Shown here in pieces: positions 1 to 12,239 of a stretch of DNA of 64,000 nt. A model generated the notes under the pieces. It searched no databases. It worked only from the letters and a program-made list of their open reading frames with translations, and had not been told where the DNA came from. Source of the DNA: Tenrec ecaudatus (taxonomy: Eukaryota; Chordata; Mammalia; Afrosoricida; Tenrecidae); NCBI RefSeq assembly GCF_050624435.1, contig NC_134541.1, positions 98,948,805-99,012,804 on the forward strand. The letters run 5' to 3'. The first letter of the stretch is position 1. The number at the start of each line of letters is the position of its first letter. A program made the position numbers and the translations under genes.

Positions 1-356
1 TGTTTTTTGCTGTGGTCAGACTGCTTGCATTGCTCTAGGTAAGACTCAGTTGTCTGCTTCCTTGACCTTGGACCCAGCAGCCCTTGTGAATTGAAGGACT
101 TCCAGTAATAATAACTGTTCCACGGAAGTGAGTTGAACTGAGCCCTCTATACTGCTGTGTGGACTTATTAGCTGTTGTACTCCTTCGTGATGTATATATC
201 TATATCTATATCTATATCTATATCTATATCTATATCTATCTCTATCTCTATCTCTATCTCTATCTATCTATATCTATCTATATATATATATATATATATA
301 TATATGAATCATAAGTGTCCTGGTTTTTTTTTCTCTAGAGAACCCTGTCTAATACA
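1..356 (+). repeat. LTR-like repeat, 3' portion (family C type)
   Basis: The segment ends in tctctagagaaccctgtcta followed by ataca, which closely matches the end of the repeat at 52502-53037. It is cut by the window edge and interrupted by a microsatellite. The CA terminus and the shared end suggest a solo LTR, but no internal region is present and the 5' end cannot be seen. Confidence 0.5.
194..305. repeat. (TATATC)n / (TCTA)n / (TA)n compound microsatellite
   Basis: Uninterrupted tatatc hexamers grade into tctatc, tcta and finally a pure TA run. It sits inside the LTR-like repeat. The short serine/isoleucine reading frame across it is an artefact of the repeat. Confidence 0.95.
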
Positions 357-375
357 GGAACAAGGATATTATTAC

Positions 376-1004
376 TGATGTCAGATGGATGTTGTATGAA
401 AGCAGAGAATACCAGAGAGATGTTTACTAGTTTCATTGATTATGTAAAGACATTCGACAGTGTGGACCATAATAAACTGTAGACAACCTTGAGAAGAATG
501 GAAATTCCAGAACACTTCATTGTGCTCATGTGGACCATGTACATGGATCAAGAGGCAGTGGTGGAACAGAAATAAGGAATACTGAATGGCTTAAAATCAA
601 GAAAGTTGTGTGTCAGTGCTTCATCCACTCACCATACTCATTTAATTTCTATGCTGAGTAAGTAATCAGAGAAGCCTGGCTGTATAAAGAAGAATGAGGC
701 ATCAGGATTAGAGGAAAGCTTATTAACAACCTGCAATATGCACATGATACAACCTTGCTTGCTGAAAGTGAGGAGAACTTGAAGTACTTACTGATGAAAA
801 TTAAGGATTTCAATCTTCAATATAGATTACAATTTGATGTAAAGGAAACAAAAATGCAACTGAACCAATAGGTAACATCATGATGTAGGATAAAATATTG
901 AAGTTGCCAAGGCTTTCATCTTGCTTGAATCCATAATGCTCATGGAAGCAGCAGTCAAGAGATCAAAGGTCACCTTGTAGTGGGTAACTCTGCTGCACAA
1001 GACC
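376..1004 (+). mobile_element. RTE/BovB-type LINE, reverse-transcriptase part (decayed)
   Basis: Translation shows FIDYVKTFDSVDH, the RT domain A signature of RTE LINEs, near 430-470. The catalytic YADD box near 735 reads as YAHD. Stop codons and indels break the frame. It continues at 1663-2155 beyond an L1 insertion, so both pieces are one element. Confidence 0.85.
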
Positions 1005-1654
1005 TTTTTTTTTTTTTTCAAAAAAAACCAATTAAATTATTTTATTGGGAGATTGTACAACTCTTATCATAATCCATACATACATCCATTGTGTCAAGCA
1101 CTTTTGTACATTTGTATCCCTCATCATTCTAAAAATATTTGCTTTCTATTTGAACTCTTTTTATTAGCTCCTAATTTTTCCTCTCCCTCATGACCCCTTG
1201 ATAATTTATAAATTATTATTATTTTTTAAAACATTTTATTAGGGGCTCATACAACTCTTATCACAGTCCATACATATACATACATCAAATGTATAAAGCA
1301 TATCTATACATTCTTTGCCCAAATCATTTTCTTTTTTTTCTCCTCTTTTCTTTTTTTACATTTTGTTAGGGATTCATAGAACTCTTATCACAATCCATAC
1401 ATATACATACATCAATTGTATAATGCACCTCCGCACATTCCTTGCCCCAATCATTCTCAAAGCATTTGCTCTCCACTTAAGCCCTTTGCATCAGGTCCTC
1501 TTTTTTTTCCCCTCCCTCCCCGCTGCCCCCTCCCTTATGTGCCCTTGGTAATTTATACATTGTTATTTTGTCATATCTTGCCCTATCCGGAGTCTCCTTT
1601 CCCCCACTTCTCTGCCGTCCATCTCCCAGGGAGGAGGCCACATGTGGATCCTTT
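1005..1654 (-). mobile_element. Chain of three L1 3' ends inserted as one unit
   Basis: Read on the minus strand, three consecutive L1 3' tails each end in a variant of gttgtatgagcccctaataa and are separated by A-rich linkers (near 1340 and 1225). The whole block splits an RTE LINE and is flanked by an 8-bp direct repeat, acaagacc, at 997-1004 and 1655-1662. This indicates one retrotransposition event. It is 5'-truncated and non-coding. Confidence 0.85.
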
Positions 1655-1662
1655 ACAAGACC

Positions 1663-2155
1663 CTTTTAAAGTGCTAAAACGCAAAGATGTTACTTGCAGG
1701 GCAAAAGTACTCCTGACTCATGCGGTGCATTGCATTTTTCAATCGCCTCATAAACATGTGAATGTTGGACATCGAATAAAGAAAACCAAAGAAGAGTCAG
1801 TACATTTTATGTGGCAGATGAAGAATATTAAAAATACTACAGACTGTCAAAAGAATAAATAAATCTGTCAAGAAGACATAGAGCCAGAATACTCCGTAGA
1901 CGTAAGACGGTGAGACTTTGTCTCACATATGTTGTCAAGAGACCAGTCCCTGGAACAGGACTTCCTGCTTGGTAACGTAGAGTGCTGTTGCAAAGAGGAA
2001 GACCCTTGGTGAGATGGACGGACACCGTGGCTGCAGCCATGGCTCAAACAAAGAACAATTGTGCAGGTGACACGGGACCGGGCAGTGTTTCCTTCTGTAG
2101 TACACAGACTCGCTACGATTTTGAACCCACTGAACAGCATCTACCAGCGATAGTC
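1663..2155 (+). mobile_element. RTE/BovB-type LINE, 3' half
   Basis: This continues the element at 376-1004 from cttttaaagtgctaaaacg through agaggaagacccttggtgag and gaccgggcagtgtttccttc to the tail actcgctacgattttgaacc. Those blocks recur in order in the other RTE copies of the window. The reading frame is destroyed. Confidence 0.85.
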
Positions 2156-2410
2156 CTGAGCGTCATGACTGCTTCCCAAACCACTGCTTAATATAAACAC
2201 TGCTTCTGCTTTGACGTCTACTCTTCTGTAGATTTTTTATTTTGCAAGTTCAGGGTTGCTTCATAGCCAGAATTTCCTTCCTTTCAATATCACTTTTCAA
2301 AATATCTTTTTTTTCTTCAAAAATTACTTCCCTGTACTGAATCTTTTTCCATCAGAGATGCTTCTTAGTGAATGCAGGTTAACATGATTCACTCTTTTCT
2401 TTTCTCATTC

Positions 2411-4315
<1,905 letters not shown>

Positions 4316-4417
4316 ATACCATTTCATTCTGCAAACCTCTTAGCTATCGAATTACTGGCTCAAAGAGTAGGAATTTTTCTCTAGGAGAACTGGATCGTAT
4401 ATGCTGTTAAATTGTTG

Positions 4418-4612
4418 TAATTGCTGTGTGTGATTGAATTGATTCTGATTAATGGTGACCCTATCAGACATAATAGAGCTGCCCCCTAGGGTTTCTCTGT
4501 GGGAGCAGACTTCCTGCCTCATATTTCTGCTGAGGAGTCACTGTTGGATTTAAACCCATGATCTTTAAGTTAGAAGTTATGCGCTTTCACCACTGTGCCA
4601 ACAGTGCTCCTT
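4418..4612 (-). mobile_element. AfroSINE
   Basis: The reverse-strand copy runs from the tail complement (attgattctgattaatggtg) to the head complement (ccactgtgccaacagtgctc). Head and tail are both present and the middle is diverged. Confidence 0.8.
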
Positions 4613-4617
4613 TCATA

Positions 4618-4828
4618 ACCTACCCCCAAACCTATTGTCATCAAGTGATTCGGACTCATGGTGACCTCATAGGGCAGAGTAGAACTGTTCCATCAGATGG
4701 CCAAGCTGTCATCTTGAGGCAGCACACTGCCGTGGCCTTCTCTTGTAGAGGAGCTGGTGAAGTTGAACCTCCATTGCTTTGATTAACAGCTAAGCATTTT
4801 AATCATTGCACCATGAAGCACTCCTGTC
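4618..4828 (-). mobile_element. AfroSINE
   Basis: This reverse-strand copy directly follows the previous one. Tail complement tgattcggactcatggtgac and head complement cattgcaccatgaagcactc are clear. Confidence 0.85.
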
Positions 4829-4900
4829 AAATTACTCTAAACTAAGGTCACTACCATCTTTCTCTTCCAGAGTGGCTAGTGGTTTCAAACTGCTGACTTT

Positions 4901-5105
4901 GTTGTTAGCCCTGGTACCGCAATGGTTACACATTGGGCTGCGAACCACAAGGTCAGTAGTTTGAAACCACCAGACGCTCCATGGGAGAAAGATGAAGCTT
5001 TCTACTCCTATAAAGATTTACAGTCTTGCAAACCCTCACAGGAAGTTCTACCCCTGTCCTACAGGGTCATTATGAGTCGGAATGGACTCGGTGGCAGGAA
5101 GTTTT
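4901..5105 (+). mobile_element. AfroSINE (well preserved)
   Basis: It starts gttagccctggtaccgcaat, has a B-box-like ggtcagtagtttgaaacc, and ends tatgagtcggaatggactcg. It is one of the least diverged copies in the window and a useful local reference. Confidence 0.9.
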
Positions 5106-5204
5106 AGTTTGGGGATTGTGCTTCGCGTATGAATACCCAATGCTTTGTATGTAGTAATCTTATTGATAAATAAATAAGAGAAAGCACGAATCATAAAAAA
5201 TTTA

Positions 5205-5360
5205 AAACCACCCTGCCATCACATCTATTCTGACCCACAGCATCAATATATGAGTTTTCCATTTTACACATTTATAGAGGTGAGCAGTCTCATCTTTCTC
5301 TATTAGAGTGGTTGGTGGGTTTGAGCCACCAAACTTAGCAGTCAGCAATCCAAAACTTAC
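5205..5360 (-). mobile_element. AfroSINE, diverged
   Basis: The reverse-strand copy keeps the tail complement (ctattctgacccacagcatc) and the central ggttggtgggtttgagccac. The head is missing. Confidence 0.65.
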
Positions 5361-5397
5361 CTGACAGAGCTCACCCCAGAGCTCTTTAAGTACATCA

Positions 5398-5490
5398 TAC
5401 CAAACCACTGCCACCGAGTCACTTCTGGCTCATAGCCACCCTATCCAGGGTTTCCAAGACTGAGGATCTTCATAGGAGGAAACACGGAAG
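5398..5490 (-). mobile_element. AfroSINE 3' fragment
   Basis: Only the tail half remains (gccaccgagtcacttctggc, then ccctatccagggtttccaag). Confidence 0.6.
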
Positions 5491-6140
5491 CCATTTAACA
5501 CATGTTTTCAGAAGTACTGGATGAATAAACTCTGCACAAAACAGAAACATTTTTTAAATCCCTCAATGGCTAGAACATGTCAGGAGACAGATCCTAGATT
5601 ATATTTTGCTTTATGCACACCCCCACTTCCCACCCCCACCCGAAGTTTCCCTCCAAGCAGTCAAGCCCAATTACCTCCAAATACTTCCCAAGTGAAGGCT
5701 AACATCATACTTTGCTCCTGGTAAGGTATCAGGAAATTAATTGTTCCATTTCTCAAAGACCTTTTCTGTGCAATAAAAAAATATTCTCCACCATAGCAAT
5801 TATCTGTAATTACTAATGAAAACAGGTGTCTTAAACGCCTTTTCAAATTGAGACATGAATGGTTCATTATCATAGCAGGCAACTACCAATATCCAATTTT
5901 CAATGGGATGCTGAGATCAAACCTAATGTGGAGGCACAGGGAGGCGCACAAAGAGAGCAGGCACTTCCGGGATGCTGCCTATTAGAAGACATTGGCGGTG
6001 GGGCAGAGGTTGACAGGCATTAAATTAAGAAGCAGAGAGCTTTGTGGGGTTGCAAAACAGCACGTGGCGGAGGGCCGTAGAAAATAGCAACAGGGGAGAG
6101 TCGATAAAAAATCCTGCCTCTCAATGCCTGCTCTATGGAG
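5491..6140. other. No recognised gene or repeat
   Basis: Mostly unique sequence. A pyrimidine-rich C block lies at 5617-5660. I see no reading frame with protein-like composition. Confidence 0.5.
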
Positions 6141-6145
6141 TTCAC

Positions 6146-6785
6146 CTAACCCAAATCCTCACAACTGGAAAGATACCACGAACCACAGAGAAAAAGTTGA
6201 CATTGTCCAAGATTTCATTTTGCTTGGATCCGCAATCGATGCTCATGAAAACAACAGTCCAGAGATCAAACACCACGTGGCACCGGACAAGTCTGCTGCA
6301 CAAAACCTCTTTAAAGCATTCAGAAGCAAAGATGCCACCTAGGTCCTAAGGTTTGCCTGACCGAAGCCGTGGCATTTCCCGTCTCCTCAATGACTAAGGA
6401 AGACACACGAAGAACTGATGGTGCACTTGAATGAGGAAGCGAACGAGTCCTATTATATTATACACGGACTGCTGGAAAAACAACAAAATGTGTCTTGAAA
6501 ACAGTACATCCAAAATGCTCCTGAGAAGTGGGGGTAATAAGACCTCATCAGACTTTGGACCTGTTACCCGGAGATACCAAGCCTTGGCCGTGCTCGGTCT
6601 CAGTGAAAGGTGTCAGCACGATAGAGGAAGACAGCCAATCGGATGGGCTCAGTGGCTGCAGCAATCGACTCAAGCACAGCAATTGTGAGGGTGGCTGGGG
6701 ATCCGGTATCGGTTTGTTCTGCTGTGCATGGCTTCACAGTGGCTCAGAACTGACTGACAGAACCCAACAGCAACAACAACAAGCT
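6146..6785 (+). mobile_element. RTE/BovB-type LINE, 3' region
   Basis: The copy begins at the block aatcctcacaactggaaaga, includes ccaagatttcattttgcttg and aggaagacagccaatcggat, and ends in the tail gaactgactgacagaaccca plus a short (AAC)n run. It is 5'-truncated and frameshifted. Confidence 0.85.
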
Positions 6786-6967
6786 TACCCCCATCAAGCC
6801 ATTATCTCTCAGTTCAGCAGCATCTGTTCCTTGGTCATATGAACTGTATACCTTTGCTTGGCTACCCAGCTCCACAGCAGACCAGTTACTCAAACGATGG
6901 TGCCCCCACATGTCCCGGAGTGGAACTGCCTTGCCTAGAGCTTTCAGTGGCCATGAGCTTTTCAAGT

Positions 6968-7136
6968 TGCCAAAGTCCGAGGGGCAGTGAGGAGGAGGAA
7001 GGCCCCCAATGAGGTGGATGGGCACCGTGGCTGCAACCATGGGCTCAGTTACAGGAACCATTGTGAGGACGGTGCCGGACCAGGCACGGTTTCCTTCTGT
7101 TGTGCGCAGGGCTGCTACGGGTTGGAACCAACGTGA
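6968..7136 (+). mobile_element. RTE LINE 3' tail fragment
   Basis: Starts near aggaggaaggcccccaatga, continues accgtggctgcaaccatggg and ends ggctgctacgggttggaacc. It is a second, separate RTE tail after the copy at 6146-6785. Confidence 0.8.
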
Positions 7137-7361
7137 GTAGCAGGCAGAATATCGCCCCCGAGACTTACTGATTTCCATAAAATGCAAGACCCCCAGAGCC
7201 ACTCTGCAAGTAAGGATTCCCATGGCCCAGTGGCCTTGAGGAGAAAAACTCCTTTTCCCTCCGGAGATGTTCTTGATGAAAATGGCCAGATTCATGCCGC
7301 GAGGATTCCTGCAGTGAAGAAACCTGGTTCCTGTGTTGAATTGGGTCTTTGCTAAGCGGAG

Positions 7362-7520
7362 GAGCCCTGGTGGCACTGTGGCTAGACAGCTAGCTGCCCG
7401 GTGGTTTAATCCTACCCTCCACTCTCTGGGGAAAAGGCGAGGTTGGTTGCTCCTGTCAAGATTTAGTCTCAGAAACCCATAAGGGTCACTGAGCTGGGAT
7501 TGACTTAATGGCATCGCTTT
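7362..7520 (+). mobile_element. AfroSINE
   Basis: Head ggagccctggtggcactgtg is intact, the body has a small deletion, and the tail degenerates to gagctgggattgacttaatg. Confidence 0.8.
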
Positions 7521-7867
7521 GGTTTTGTGGATTTACCTGAACTTATTTCGCCACATATGTCAGGCCAATAAGCAATTGGGGAACTAGTATTCTGGGGGAC
7601 GTGTTTTAGGACCACCAAATTGTTATCATCCCTCTCTCTCTTTTAAACCAAATTTTGAATTTTCTTTATTTTCATGAGTATGTTCAAGGCATCCTGGTGG
7701 CACAGTGATGCTCACAGGGGCAATTCTCCTGTAAATTATAGTGACTTGAAGTCAGCATCACTTCAATGACGACACAGGTTTATGCGTAGGTTAATGAGAG
7801 AAACTCTTTGGCCGATGGCTCTGCTCTCTCAGCAGGGTCTGGCCTTCCCTTCCTCATATAAGAGGCT

Positions 7868-8040
7868 GCCGTGGTGGACTTAGCCTTGTTGTCTGCCACC
7901 TGAAGGTCCATGGTTTGAGCTCAGCAGCTGCTCTGAAGGAGAAAGACGAAGCTTCTGTTCCTGCAGACATGTTCCTTCTCAGAGGCACAGGGTTGCTGCG
8001 AATGGGAATTGACTTGATGGCAGTGAGTCCTTAGGTTTCC
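7868..8040 (+). mobile_element. AfroSINE, diverged
   Basis: Recognised by aggtccatggtttgagctca, gagaaagacgaagcttctgt and the tail aatgggaattgacttgatgg. A more degraded, similar head lies just upstream near 7690. Confidence 0.7.
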
Positions 8041-8279
8041 CAGTCGATAAGTCTGCAGTATATTCAATCAAAGAACCACAACCTGCTCAATTGTTGGCTT
8101 GCCACAAATACACACACACACCCTCGGGAAACATGTTGCCATCTGTCAATTCCAGCGCAGGGTGGCCCCCTGAGTGTCCAAGTAGAACTGAGTGCCCGAA
8201 GGTTTTCAAAACCTTCAGGGTGGGTTGGACCCTCCAAACTTTCAAGTACCAGCCATGCCCATTGACCATGTGTACCATC

Positions 8280-8450
8280 CAGGGACTCACTCTTTTGATT
8301 CAAAGGTTGTAGGTTCAAGTCAAGCCAGAGACACCAGAGAAGAAAAGTCTAGCTATCTACCTTCTACAAACCAGCCACCGCAAACCCCATGAAGCAGTGT
8401 TCTGCTTTGCCATACCCGGGGTCACCATTCATTGGAATTAACTACAGGAC
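8280..8450 (+). mobile_element. AfroSINE, partial
   Basis: The head is missing. The B-box region aaggttgtaggttcaagtca, the body agagaagaaaagtctagcta and a weak tail are seen. Confidence 0.55.
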
Positions 8451-8454
8451 AACC

Positions 8455-9030
8455 ACTTTTGTTTGTTAATGTAAGACACCACATTTCATTGTAAGTTCAG
8501 ATAAGCAATGAATATTTTTTTAGCCTCATAAAAGTCCTGTAATTGCTTTTGTTATATCTAGTAACTGTACTGTTTAGGATGGACATGCAACCCAAGGCTG
8601 GCTGGCCACGGAGCTCTCTCCTCCGGTTCACAGTGCTTGCTCTGGGGGACGGAATCTTGGGTTATTTAGAGATGTGCCCTTGCTTTGGTGCTGGAGGAAA
8701 GGTGGCTGTGCCCTGCACTCACAAAGCTGGAAGGATGCTGGGATCAACCATCTTCCATTCCTCCTCAAGAGAGGCAGTGAGGTCAGACCACCACCTGCAG
8801 AGAAGCAAGCCAAGAGAGGGAGAGAGCCGAGCTCTCCTAGCATCAGTGACGCTCCTGGATCCCCGTCGGCAGCTTGCAAGTTATACGAGCCAACTTTTAC
8901 ATGAACCATTGTTTGGTTTCTGCTTTTTTCTTAGGCATGTTTGATTTGCACTATGCCCAGAAGCTAATCTGGCACTTCTTTTCTGCTGTCCCATTTGTAT
9001 ATGTTATTGAGCACATATTTAGCATTTACT
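8455..9030. other. Unique stretch, no recognised gene
   Basis: No clear repeat family. Overlapping open frames at 8543-8944 (plus) and 8628-8909 (minus) resemble no protein I know and are probably chance. Confidence 0.45.
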
Positions 9031-9164
9031 AGGAGCCCTTGTGGTGTACTGGTGACAAGGTGGACTGCCGCCCTCATGGTCCACGGTAACAGCAACTTGG
9101 GAGAAACACTGGGCTTTCTACTCCTGTAAAGAGTTAGTCTCAGAAACCCCCGGGGGGCAGAGTG
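9031..9164 (+). mobile_element. AfroSINE, 3'-truncated
   Basis: Head taggagcccttgtggtgtac, body ctttctactcctgtaaagag and tagtctcagaaacccccggg are present. The tail is replaced by the next SINE, which inserted into its 3' region. Confidence 0.8.
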
Positions 9165-9632
9165 AGAGGAGCCCTGGTGGCACAGTGGGTGACTTGTTGG
9201 GTGGCACAGTGGACTACTTGTTGGGTGGCACAGTGGACTACTTGTTGGGTGGCACAGTGGATGACTTGTTGGGTGGCACAGTGGGAGACTTGTTGGGTGG
9301 CACAGTAGACTAATTGTTGGGTGGCACAGTGGGCGACTTGTTGGTTGGCACAGTGGACGACTTGTTGGGTGGCACAGTGGACTACTTGTTGGGTGGCACA
9401 GTGGGCAACTTGTTGGGTGGCACAGTGGACGACTTGTTGGGTGGCACAGTGGACGACTTGTTGGATGACATAATGGGCTACTTGTTGGGCTGCTAATTGA
9501 AAGGTCAACATTTTTGCTCCTCACCCCAGGGGAGAAAGATGAGGCTCTCTGCTCTGGTAAATATGGACAGCCTCAGAAATCCTACACAGGAACCCTGTGA
9601 GTCAGAATTGACCCAACAGCAGTCAATTTGGG
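9165..9632 (+). mobile_element. AfroSINE with an expanded minisatellite in its head
   Basis: The head gagccctggtggcacagtgg opens the element. The first 24 bases are then repeated thirteen times (9176-9487), and normal SINE sequence resumes with ggctgctaattgaaaggtca and ends gtgagtcagaattgacccaa. Without the array the element would be about 175 bp. The B-box is weak and a T5 run follows it. Confidence 0.9.
9176..9487. repeat. 24-bp minisatellite, 13 copies
   Basis: Exactly 13 head-to-tail units of 24 bp with no spacers (312 bp). Each unit starts as a ggtggcacagtgg variant and ends acttgttg. Eleven copies keep TGGCACAGTGG, the SINE's A-box. Because 24 is a multiple of three, long repetitive frames are open on both strands. 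They have no coding meaning. Confidence 0.97.
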
Positions 9633-9651
9633 TTTTGTCCTGTATTAGAAG

Positions 9652-9866
9652 CCAGGAAACCATCTCGATGGTGCAATGGTCAAACATCTGGCTGATTACT
9701 ATCATGCTAGTGGTTCAAACCCACCGGATTCTCTGCTGTCATAACAGAGAAAACCCCAGGAGACCTGCCATCATAGAGATGTCAGCCTTGGAAAACCCAC
9801 GGGGCAGTTCTACTCTGTCCTGTAAGGTTGCTGTGCCTTGGAAAGCGACTCACCAGCAAACAACAG
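9652..9866 (+). mobile_element. AfroSINE
   Basis: Third SINE in tandem. Head aaaccatctcgatggtgcaa, B-box region gtggttcaaacccaccggat, and body cccacggggcagttctactc are seen. The tail is diverged (gcgactcaccagcaaacaac). Confidence 0.8.
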
Positions 9867-9869
9867 CTG

Positions 9870-10410
9870 TCCGGATTTTGTGCTAAATGATTCCTTCGCC
9901 CATTGTTCGACATTCAAGCCCCAGTCTAGGCTGACGTCCACCTCAGAATAGATGCATGAAGCCAGCATGTGGTGTCAGGACCTTTTCCCCACCCCAGATC
10001 CGTACATCAACCAGGCTAACATCTGGGTTAGGCACACTGAAGGGCCAGCACGTCGCAGTGGAAAAAAACCAGCCAAAGTGTCAGAAGGCATTTTGCTGCG
10101 AGCCCCACTCCTGATGGTGTCAAAGACAGGAAGAGTTTGCAGGACCAGTTGGCTTCCTTCCTTACAACTATAGCAAAGCCCTCCCCACCCACTGGCCAGG
10201 TGCTAGCTGCATAGAGAAGCGGAAGCCAGCACTCTAACCTAGGAGTTGAGAAATATTCCCTTGTAATGCATCCAATTTTCTGGGCACATCTCTACTCCCA
10301 TTTTTTATTGAAGTGAAGGCATGGTGGACCATCCTCTCAAATCTTTTCCAACATTAGGAGGCACAGGTGCTTCTAATATGCTTGCTACAGATGGACGAAG
10401 CAGACTGCAC
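9870..10410. other. Unique stretch, no recognised gene
   Basis: No repeat family or convincing reading frame is visible. Confidence 0.4.
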
Positions 10411-10415
10411 CTACG

Positions 10416-10494
10416 AGGGGGCTTTAAAAACGTCACCAAACATTGGAATTCAACAAGAATGGACTTCCCGTCAAGTTTCTGAAATCCACTGGTG
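10416..10494. repeat. Hairpin MITE, decayed (mariner-like ends)
   Basis: The left arm gagggggctttaaaaacgtc imperfectly complements the right arm ending near ctgaaatccactgg. The same ggggcttcaaa-type terminus occurs at 63877-63951. Size and structure fit a MADE1-sized mariner derivative, but assignment to a named family is not certain. Confidence 0.45.
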
Positions 10495-10594
10495 TTTCTG
10501 TAGCTAATAAGTATGAAGGGTCTGCTATGTTGTAGTTGCCAGCCTTCGTCCTGGTGAGAAAGGCGGGTACTAAGTAAATATCTCATGAGATATA

Positions 10595-11010
10595 GGCTAC
10601 GTGAGATTTTTTCCCCAATATGATGGAAACAGCCTAAATGCCCCTCTGCAGATGAATGGATACAATACGGTAAACAAGCACAGTGGAATACTACTCAACC
10701 TTGGAGAGAAACGAAGCCCTGATGTCTGCTAGGACAACGATGAACCTGGAAATATGACGCGGGGTGAGCTAAGTCACAACAAGACAGATCGCACCTGGTC
10801 CCGCTTACATAAAATGTCTGTAATTGGCAAATGTGTAGAGACAAAGGCTTCTGCGTGGGCAGGAGGCGGAGGGGAACAGCGATGGAAAAGTATGGAACAG
10901 GACCAGCGTGGCTGTTGAACAACATGATGAATATGTCGATGTCAATGTCACCAGACTGTCCGTGTGCAGATTGTTGAAGCAGAATAGGTTTTGCTACATA
11001 CACCTCTCGA
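10595..11010 (+). mobile_element. Old L1 3' end (L1M type)
   Basis: The order atgatggaaacagcctaaat, cagtggaatactactcaacc, gatgaacctggaaatatgac and tcgcacctggtcccgcttac is the usual ORF2-end to 3'UTR run of old mammalian L1s. It is heavily diverged and non-coding. Confidence 0.8.
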
Positions 11011-11017
11011 CTATCAC

Positions 11018-11062
11018 TAACCCACTGTCGCGGAGTTGACTCTGAATCACAGCCACACTATA
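11018..11062 (-). mobile_element. AfroSINE tail remnant
   Basis: Only the tail complement is left (cactgtcgcggagttgactc). Confidence 0.45.
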
Positions 11063-11089
11063 TTTGTCACCATTTAAGAGAAAGGCTCT

Positions 11090-11540
11090 AGGAAGGAGGG
11101 AAAGGAGCTCAGTCTTTAAGCCGGCGTCCAGGGAGCGTGCTCCAGGCAGAATGAATGGCAACAACAAGGGCCCTCAGGCAGGTGTGTGCTTGGCACTTCT
11201 GAAGACCGGCAGTCACCATTAGCGTCCTCACTGAGCAGGGGCTGCTGGGAATTTGAGCAGCTCGATCTTGTGGCAGATGTCCTTGAACCTGAGCAGTAAA
11301 TTATCCTCAAAGTTCCATTAGTGCACCTTGGCACGGTTCTCTCCTCAGATGCCCTGTGCCATGTTCCTCCTGAGAAGGGGCTATAAATAAACCACAGTTC
11401 TGCTCTCATCAGGGAAACGGGTCCTGGAGTCGCCTTCCAGACACATTAATAACCACCCTCTCCTGCCCTTAAATTAATCTCGTTATGAGGTGGCTTTGCC
11501 ACGGGTAATCATCATTGAATCCCAGCATCCACTGTCCTGT
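11090..11540. other. Candidate conserved noncoding element
   Basis: A repeat-free stretch with balanced composition, several homeodomain-type cores (ttaaattaatctcg, cattaataacc, gtaatcatcattga) and E-box-like caggtg. No protein-like frame. The label is an inference from appearance only. Confidence 0.3.
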
Positions 11541-12025
11541 GATTCATTCTGCCAAGGGCCCCAGTGAGCTCAGAGGAATAACGGGGAACTCCAGCCAAAT
11601 ATCTCTTCTAGCTGAGACCATAGCACTGGATTCAGAGAGAGTATTCCCGATCCAGTTACCTCGATTCTACTGGCCCCAGCCTTCTTACCTTAACAACAGG
11701 TCCGTGATTTGTGGCTGGCAATTCTCTGATCAAACTCAAGAGAAGGCAAGAGATCTGAATTCAAGTTTCCTGGCTCTGAAGGGAGAGTACAGGAGAGGAG
11801 GGAGAAAGAACAGACACTTGAAGGATGCATTCTGTTCATGTATCATTCTGTCTTGACAACCCAATATGCTGGGCACTGAGCCATAAAACTAAGGCTTGGA
11901 CTTGGGGAATACCGTATTGGCTTTTAAACCATGGACCAAGAACTAGGTTCTATAATACCTATTTTCTGTATTGGCAACATAGATTAGTGATTAAATAGCT
12001 AACTTAAAAGAAGAAAAGAAAAAAG
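11541..12025. other. No recognised feature
   Basis: A 113-codon open frame (11515-11856, plus) has no motif I recognise. A-rich sequence near 12003-12025 leads into the next SINE tail. Confidence 0.4.
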
Positions 12026-12029
12026 TTGC

Positions 12030-12222
12030 CATTGAGTTGATTCCAACTCTGGGTGGCCCTATGTGTGTGAGAACAGAATTGTGCTGCTTTGTGTTCTCAT
12101 GGGATGAATTTTAATCAGATCACCAGATCTTTCTTCCAAGACACCTCTGGGTGGTCTCAGACCTCCATCCTATCTTTTAGCAGTCGAGCACACTGTTTGT
12201 CCGACTCACAAGCACTGTACTG
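12030..12222 (-). mobile_element. AfroSINE
   Basis: Tail complement attgagttgattccaactct, body aatcagatcaccagatcttt, and a weak head complement. Adenines lie on the outer side of the tail. Confidence 0.75.
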
Positions 12223-12239
12223 ACACTGCATCTGGGTTA

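Noticed and set aside
175..378. Serine/isoleucine repeat peptide
   Set aside because: Translation of the TATATC microsatellite.
4901..5105. tRNA gene
   Set aside because: A- and B-box-like motifs belong to the AfroSINE. The cloverleaf is not intact, and copies are dispersed throughout the window.
9176..9487. CRISPR-like regular repeats
   Set aside because: The units are contiguous with no spacers and lie in a mammalian SINE.
8964..9524. Long repetitive open frames on both strands (up to 186 codons)
   Set aside because: They are produced by the 24-bp SINE-derived minisatellite, whose period is divisible by three. All have period-8 residues and no start context or domain.
11515..11856. 113-codon plus-strand frame as an exon
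   Set aside because: No recognisable domain and no clear splice signals at its limits. It cannot be supported without transcript data.
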